Shown here piece after piece: positions 33,575 to 38,332 of a DNA stretch of 38,332 nt. The stretch lies in NCBI GenBank assembly GCA_011958945.1, contig BLLT01000012.1:1-38332 (forward strand), given 5' to 3'. A program made the translations under genes and the position numbers. The first letter of the stretch is position 1; each line of letters begins with the position of its first letter. The notes below the pieces were generated by a model, which saw only the letters and a list, made by a program, of their open reading frames with translations, was not told the DNA's origin and did no database searches. The stretch is from Lachnospiraceae bacterium. Lineage in GTDB: Bacteria; Bacillota; Clostridia; Lachnospirales; Lachnospiraceae.

Positions 33575-35298
33575 GTGGAAGATAAAACAGGGCAGAGACT
33601 GAAAGGAAAAAGGGGAAATAAAAAGAGAAAAGAGGAGCAGCAGGCAGGAAGGAGCAAAGCGAAATATTATGCGGCGGCAGCAGGTATCTGCCTTGCGGCG
33701 CTTTCTGCCGGATTCGTTACCGGAAAAGTATGGTCAGAGAAAAAGGCGGCTGTACTGCAGGCTGCCCGCATGGAAAGAGAAAAGAGCGGGAAGGAGAAAG
33801 CGGAAGAAGAAAAGAGGGCGGCGGGAAAGGCTGCGCAGGAATTGGGAAGCCAGGTGCTGGGATTTCCGGCGGAGTCTGCAAAAAATGTGATGGAAGCTTT
33901 GGAAAACCGCCCGCCTTCTGTGGAATTGACAGAGGAAAACAGGGAGGGATTCGCACAGATTGCTTCCTGCAAAATAGACAGTGAACTGGATAAAATTGTG
34001 GTGGAAACATTGGCAGAGGGGATTCCTGTCAGCGATGATAAGTACTATTATCTTTTTTCTATAAAGGCTCTGGAAAAAGAATTAGGGGAAGAGGCGGCCT
34101 GCATCGGGCAGGAATATAAAGACGAAAGGGTGGAATTCCAGATATCCAGAAGCGGTGCGCCCGGCGATATCTTCCGAAAATTTCTGATAGCGGTGAAAAA
34201 GGATGGGAAATATGTGGCGGTATCTTGGGGAATTCTACCGATGGCATTCATCCCACCATTCAGTATAATTACCGGGGAAAAAGTTATTCTTTCAACGGCC
34301 AGGTGATGTCGGAATACGATTTGGTATTCGGTATTCTCACCTCTAAGGGAATTGAAGTGACGGCTATTCTTTTGAACGATATTTCCCCCTATTCCCAGCT
34401 GATTCACCCTATGGCCCGTTCCGGGCTGGGAAGTGCGCCTTATTATGCCTTTAACGGAAGCGATGAGGCGGGGCAGGAGTATTTGGCGGCCATAGGTTCT
34501 TTTTTGGCGGAGAGATATTCCAGCGCATCCAGCGGCAAAGGGCTTGTGACCAACTGGATAATCGGTAATGAAGTGAATGCCAGAAAAGAATGGAACTATA
34601 TGGAGCATGTGGATTTGGAAACTTATGTGAAGGAATATGCGAAAGCCTTCCGCGTGTTTTACAATGCGATAAAAAGCACCAACGGCTCATGCAATATATA
34701 CATTTCCCTGGACCAGCAGTGGGATAGGAACAATGCAGTTTCCGGAAATTATGATGCCAGAGATATTTTGGACGTTTTTAACAGGGAGATAAAGGCGGAG
34801 GGGAACATCGACTGGGGGCTGGCCATCCACCCTTATAATGTGCCCCTGACGACACCTTATATATGGAATGCCGGCAAATATGTAAAAGCGTCGGTGGATA
34901 CCCCGATGGTTACCATGGCTAATATTCATATCGTGACCGACTATATGCAGCAAGAACAATTTCTTACAGAGGAAGGGGATGTACGCTCCATCATCTTAAG
35001 CGAACTGGGATATACTTCATCCAAAGGGGAAGAAGTGCAGGCGGCCGCTATGGTATATGCTTATAAGGTAGCGGAAGCTAACCAGCATATTGATTCTATC
35101 CTGTTTTCCAGGCAGACAGATGCGGTGGAAGAAATTGCCCAGGGTCTGGCCTTGGGGCTCAACCACCCGGACGGCTCACACAAATATGCTTATAATGTGT
35201 ACAAATATATGGATACGGAGCAAGGGGAAAAGCATACCGGATTTGCCAAAAATATCGTAGGCATCTCCGGGTGGGGTGAGGTTATCAAACAACGTTAG
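33575..35298 (+). pseudogene. DUF5722-family protein with internal deletion and frameshift
   Basis: GTG start with AAGGAG eight bases upstream. Residues about 28-50 form a membrane anchor (AAAAGICLAALSAGFVTG). The N-terminal part runs to KDGKYVAVS near 34220, then the frame breaks. From 34225 another frame continues with GIHPTIQYNYRGKSYSF and the rest of the TIM-barrel-like domain: NWIIGNEVNARKEWNY, DWGLAIHPYNVPLT, SELGYTSSKGEE and the C-terminus. Segments expected between YVAVS and the HPTI segment (several dozen residues) are missing. The protein would probably be a secreted glycosidase-like enzyme. As sequenced no single product can be made. Confidence 0.8.
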
Positions 35299-35324
35299 CA
35301 GTAGCTACAGCTAAAGCCACTGCT
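35297..35324. terminator. Bidirectional terminator-like hairpin between convergent genes
   Basis: AGCAGTAGC (35297-35305) pairs with GCCACTGCT (35316-35324), eight of nine bases, with a ten-base loop. It fills the 34-base gap between the convergent DUF5722 and DUF4364 genes. T-runs are short. Confidence 0.5.
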
Positions 35325-35332
35325 TTAACTGC

Positions 35333-35848
35333 TTAAAATAGCTGCCCCACAAGAAATTGATAGATTTCCTGATTTTTCCGCTGCCAGTTATCGCAGATAG
35401 CTGCGGCGGATTCCCGGGTGGGAACGGAGAGGGTAATCTCAATGAGTTTTACATTTTTTTCCCTGGCGGCAAGGCGGGCTTCGTATTCCCCGCTGGTGGA
35501 TTTGTAATATTCCCCGGTAACGGAGACCTCATTGCGTAGGGCGGCTTCGTTTAGCCCCAGATAATTCAATATTTCTTTTTTGATGGTTTCGCCGATATTG
35601 TCCTCAAAGAAGGAGAGGGTATTTTTCCCTTCCACAGTAATCATCAGGTGGGTCCGGTTGCCGATGGAGTGGGTGGTAATAAGGCTGGCATCGGTGAGTT
35701 CGGAAATAGCCTGTTGGAGGGTAAGGAAATTGGTATATTCCTTTTCCAGAAGGAAATCGCTTACCTGGGCGCTGGTGAGGGGGAAATCCACATGGTCTAG
35801 CATATAAAGGATGATGAGTTTATATAGGGTTAGGGGTTCGTGGTTCAT
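35333..35848 (-). CDS. DUF4364-family winged-helix-like protein
   Basis: Starting at ATG 35848 the protein has 171 residues and begins MNHEPLTLYKLIILYMLDHV, the family's typical opening. It looks like a winged-helix regulator (LTSAQVSDFLLEKEYTNFLT) with a beta-rich C-terminus. An earlier ATG at 35896 lies inside the upstream gene's coding region and is less likely. AGGA lies ten bases upstream. The family is common in Clostridia and of unknown function. It overlaps the radical SAM gene's 3' end by 29 bases, so it is last in the operon. Confidence 0.9.
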   Translation of the reverse strand: MNHEPLTLYKLIILYMLDHVDFPLTSAQVSDFLLEKEYTNFLTLQQAISELTDASLITTHSIGNRTHLMITVEGKNTLSFFEDNIGETIKKEILNYLGLNEAALRNEVSVTGEYYKSTSGEYEARLAAREKNVKLIEITLSVPTRESAAAICDNWQRKNQEIYQFLVGQLF

Positions 35849-36965
35849 GGGATATGGTTCCTTTCTGAATTTTATAATTCTTTCCCTGATAGGCATTTTC
35901 CAGTTTCATACGTTTGTGGAGACCATTCAGGACTCTTTTTTTATCCCTGCTCCATAAGGGGGCAATCAGCAGTTCCTTGGGTCCATCCCCGGTAAGCCGG
36001 TGGATGACGATATCGGGTGACAGGCGGCAGATACAGGCAATCAGGATGGTCAGGTAGTCATCCATGGACAGGACGGAAAATTCACCGGTATGGTAATTTT
36101 TCGCCAAATCAGTTCCCTTCAGTACATGGAGAAGCTGGAGTTTGATTCCCGCTACAGGGAGGGAGTTGATATAATCTATGGTTTGGAGCATCATATCTTT
36201 ATTTTCCCCGGGAAGCCCAAGAATCACATGGGCGATGACGGGGATGTTTTGTTGATGCAGCTGTTTTACTCCATGGGAAAAGCAGCCGGAAGGATAGCCC
36301 CGCCGGATATACCGGGCAGTTTGTTCGTGTATTGTCTGCAAACCCAATTCTACCCAGATGAATTTGCCGGGGTAATTTTCCTTTAGGCGGGATAGCAGGG
36401 ATAGCACATCCTCCGGCAGGCAGTCCGGGCGTGTGGCGATGGAGATTCCCATAACCGCAGGGTTATCCAGGGCATGCCGATAGAGCCGGTTCAAATAAGG
36501 AACAGGTGCATAGGTGCATGTATAGGCCTGAAAGTAGGCGATATACGGATCTATAGTTTCGTCCGTATTTTGTTTCGCCTTTTTCACTTTATCAAGTTTG
36601 TCAACACTATGGACAATTGAACTTTCCGGCTTCATGGGGATGCAAGTCTGCTGTGAGGTGTCAAAGAAATGGGAAGCAGCATTGCCTGCCCCGGGCATGG
36701 AGGTCCAGGGTATGGCAAAATCGCCGCTTCCTCCCGCACTGCAAAAAATGCACCCGCGGGTATCCAGCGTACCGTCTCTGTTGGGGCATGTAAAGCCGCC
36801 GTCAATGGAAATTTTCTTTATTCTTTTCCCGTAAGTGTTTTTTAAGTAGGCATTCAGGGAATAGTAGGGTTTCCCGTGCCATTTATCCGAAAGGATGCTG
36901 CTTCCGGATGAATGATATTGAAAATTTTTAATTTCCAATCTTTCCCTCATTTCTGTGCAAATCAT
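35820..36965 (-). CDS. TIGR01212-family radical SAM protein (YhcC-like)
   Basis: A protein of about 381 residues. The signature GGFTCPNRDGTLDTRGCIFC carries the cluster cysteines in the family's extended CPNRDG...CIFC arrangement. Other motifs are DPYIAYFQAYTCTYAPV, GISIATRPDCLP, WVELGLQTIHEQT and HVILGLPGE. The N-terminal about 30 residues before WHGKPYYSLN are longer than usual, so a later start (ATG 36950 or a TTG codon near 36938, which has GAGGG upstream) is possible. It follows malic enzyme by 15 bases and overlaps the DUF4364 gene. Substrate unknown; related YhcC proteins are uncharacterised. Confidence 0.92.
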   Translation of the reverse strand: MICTEMRERLEIKNFQYHSSGSSILSDKWHGKPYYSLNAYLKNTYGKRIKKISIDGGFTCPNRDGTLDTRGCIFCSAGGSGDFAIPWTSMPGAGNAASHFFDTSQQTCIPMKPESSIVHSVDKLDKVKKAKQNTDETIDPYIAYFQAYTCTYAPVPYLNRLYRHALDNPAVMGISIATRPDCLPEDVLSLLSRLKENYPGKFIWVELGLQTIHEQTARYIRRGYPSGCFSHGVKQLHQQNIPVIAHVILGLPGENKDMMLQTIDYINSLPVAGIKLQLLHVLKGTDLAKNYHTGEFSVLSMDDYLTILIACICRLSPDIVIHRLTGDGPKELLIAPLWSRDKKRVLNGLHKRMKLENAYQGKNYKIQKGTISHEPRTPNPI

Positions 36966-36980
36966 AAGTTTCCCGGCATC

Positions 36981-38132
36981 TTAACGGATATGGGATTTTA
37001 CCGCTTCGGCCACAGCCTGCACCACCTTAGGGTCGAAGGCCTCCGGCATAATATTATTCTCATTCAGTTCGTCATTGGGCACTAAGTCCGCAATGGCATT
37101 GGCGGCAGCCAGCTTCATTTCCTCCGTAATCTGGGAAGCACGTCCTTCCAAAGCTCCTTTGAAGATACCGGGGAAGGCCACTACATTGTTAATTTGATTA
37201 GGAAAATCGCTGCGGCCTGTGCCTACGATTCTGGCGCCTGCTTCTTTTGCCAGGTCCGGCATGATTTCCGGAACAGGGTTGGCCATGGCGAAAAGGATGG
37301 AATCTTTATTCATGGAAGCTGCCATCTCCTTTGTTACGATGCCCGGTGCGGATACACCTACGAAAATATCGGTATTTTTCAGCGCATCGGCCAGGGAACC
37401 GGTTTCCCCGGACAGATTGGTGACTTCCACCATTTTTTCCTGCATCCAGTTGAGCCCGGCGCTTTGTTTGGAAAGGATTCCTGACTTATCACACATAATA
37501 ATGTTGGGGAAACCGTAGGTGAGAAGCAGTTTGGTGATAGCGATCCCGGCGCTTCCTGCCCCGTTTACCACTACACGGCAGTCTTCCTTTTTCTTTCCCG
37601 TTACCTTCAGGGCATTGATGATTCCGGCGAGGACAACGATGGCCGTGCCATGCTGGTCATCATGGAAAACGGGGATATCCAGCGTTTCCTTTAAACGCTG
37701 CTCGATTTCGAAGCAGCGGGGGGCGCTGATATCTTCCAGGTTTATTCCGCCGAAACCAGGGGCCAGATAGGTGACCGTTTTAATGATTTCGTCCGTGTCC
37801 TGGGTATCCAGGCAGATAGGAACGGCATTAACGCCGCCGAATTCCTTGAAAAGGACGGCTTTGCCCTCCATCACAGGCATGGCGGCATAAGGGCCGATAT
37901 TTCCCAGCCCAAGGACCGCACTGCCATCGGATATGACGGCCACGGTATTGGCTTTCATCGTGTAGGTATAGGCTTCCTCTTTACTTTCGGCAATCACTTT
38001 GCATGGCTCGGCAACGCCGGGGGTATAGGCGTAGGACAGGTCCTCCCTGGATTTTACCGGCGTTTTGGATATGGTTTCCAGTTTTCCGTTCCACTGTCTA
38101 TGGAGTTCTAATGCTTTTTCGTTTGTTGTCAT
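36981..38132 (-). CDS. Malic enzyme (malate dehydrogenase, decarboxylating)
   Basis: A 383-residue cytosolic enzyme of the short bacterial class that converts malate to pyruvate and CO2, giving NAD(P)H. It shows SYAYTPGVAEPC, VAVISDGSAVLGLGNIG, GFGGINLEDISAP and VFHDDQHGTAIV (metal ligands), then a nucleotide fold with VVVNGAGSAG and a C-terminal VVAFPGIFKGALEGRA. GAGGA lies six bases upstream. It lacks the phosphotransacetylase-like tail of MaeB, and cofactor preference (NAD or NADP) is not determined here. It is the first gene of the minus-strand operon. Confidence 0.95.
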   Translation of the reverse strand: MTTNEKALELHRQWNGKLETISKTPVKSREDLSYAYTPGVAEPCKVIAESKEEAYTYTMKANTVAVISDGSAVLGLGNIGPYAAMPVMEGKAVLFKEFGGVNAVPICLDTQDTDEIIKTVTYLAPGFGGINLEDISAPRCFEIEQRLKETLDIPVFHDDQHGTAIVVLAGIINALKVTGKKKEDCRVVVNGAGSAGIAITKLLLTYGFPNIIMCDKSGILSKQSAGLNWMQEKMVEVTNLSGETGSLADALKNTDIFVGVSAPGIVTKEMAASMNKDSILFAMANPVPEIMPDLAKEAGARIVGTGRSDFPNQINNVVAFPGIFKGALEGRASQITEEMKLAAANAIADLVPNDELNENNIMPEAFDPKVVQAVAEAVKSHIR

Positions 38133-38243
38133 GGTTATTCCTCATTTCTGCACGGTTTTTTACATAAACCATTTGTATAGATTGGGCCTGCGGATGCCGT
38201 GCGGGCGCAAGCTTGGTTTAAGTGTTTGTTTTATGCTGGGATT

Positions 38244-38272
38244 ATCATATAATATTTGAAGGGGAAATGCAA
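38244..38272 (-). promoter_or_regulatory. Possible promoter of the malic enzyme operon
   Basis: Minus-strand TTGCAT (38272 to 38267), 17 bases, and TATGAT (38249 to 38244). The -10 differs at one position and the -35 keeps only TTG. It would give a leader of about 105 bases. Confidence 0.4.
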
Positions 38273-38302
38273 GGATGATTGCAGTTCGGTAAGAAAGAAT
38301 TC

Positions 38303-38324
38303 GTAACAGTTCAGCCTTTCGGCT
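38303..38324 (-). repeat. Palindromic repeat, copy 2 (inverted)
   Basis: The minus strand reads AGCCGAAAGGCTGAAC followed by TGTTAC. The 22 bases match the copy at 18783-18804 with two differences. The GAAA loop is kept while the outer stem pair is weaker. The window ends eight bases beyond, so the full extent is not visible. Confidence 0.55.
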
Positions 38325-38332
38325 TCCCTGTT

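Noticed and set aside
1-38332. CRISPR arrays, tRNA and rRNA genes
   Set aside because: No regularly spaced direct repeats, cloverleaf-like sequences or rRNA motifs were seen on either strand.

Overview
The window reads as a chromosomal segment of a low-to-mid GC Gram-positive gut anaerobe, most likely a Lachnospiraceae member (Clostridium cluster XIVa). This rests on the small DUF4250 protein, a DUF4364 regulator, a 2Fe-2S/ASKHA corrinoid-activation-type protein, a Firmicutes-type CIRCE-like operator, strong AGGAGG ribosome sites and a LicT-type antiterminated beta-glucoside locus. The assignment comes from protein families remembered, not from a search.

Layout. 1-7770 is mostly housekeeping: clpB with an HrcA-type operator over its promoter, a DUF4250 protein, a ferredoxin-ASKHA protein, a DUF1576 membrane protein with a small partner, a wrecked AAA-ATPase/PD-(D/E)XK gene and a polysaccharide deacetylase. 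7799-16352 is an AT-rich, tightly coupled five-gene operon: P-loop NTPase, 490-residue protein, 973-residue protein, ParA/MinD-like ATPase, and HD-domain protein with a zinc ribbon. It lies between degraded genes and is the best candidate here for an undescribed system, probably anti-phage or genome defence. 16353-18830 is debris: an AraC remnant, three DnaA-box-like sites and a frameshifted IS66-family transposase.

18857-24269 is a beta-glucoside module: promoter, antiterminator target overlapping a terminator, BglG/LicT antiterminator, an unexplained folded leader RNA, PTS EIIBC, a GH1 6-phospho-beta-glucosidase and an MFS transporter. The GH1 enzyme has Gln where the acid/base Glu of the NEIN motif is expected, as in plant myrosinases. 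24270-25840 is another scrap zone: a Fic-like N-terminus, an AraC gene with an internal deletion, a TnpW-like protein and a DUF4258/YgiT-type toxin-antitoxin-like pair.

25980-32078 is a complete STM4015-STM4014-STM4013-STM4012-STM4011 cluster, a conserved system of unknown product. It has a leucine-rich protein, an ATP-grasp-like protein, an alkaline-phosphatase-superfamily hydrolase and two radical SAM proteins, the last fused to a HAD phosphatase. 32092-38332 returns to chromosomal genes: rarA, a broken DUF5722 gene, then a minus-strand operon of malic enzyme, a TIGR01212 radical SAM protein and a DUF4364 regulator. A 22-base GAAA-loop palindromic repeat occurs at 18783 and, inverted, at the right edge.
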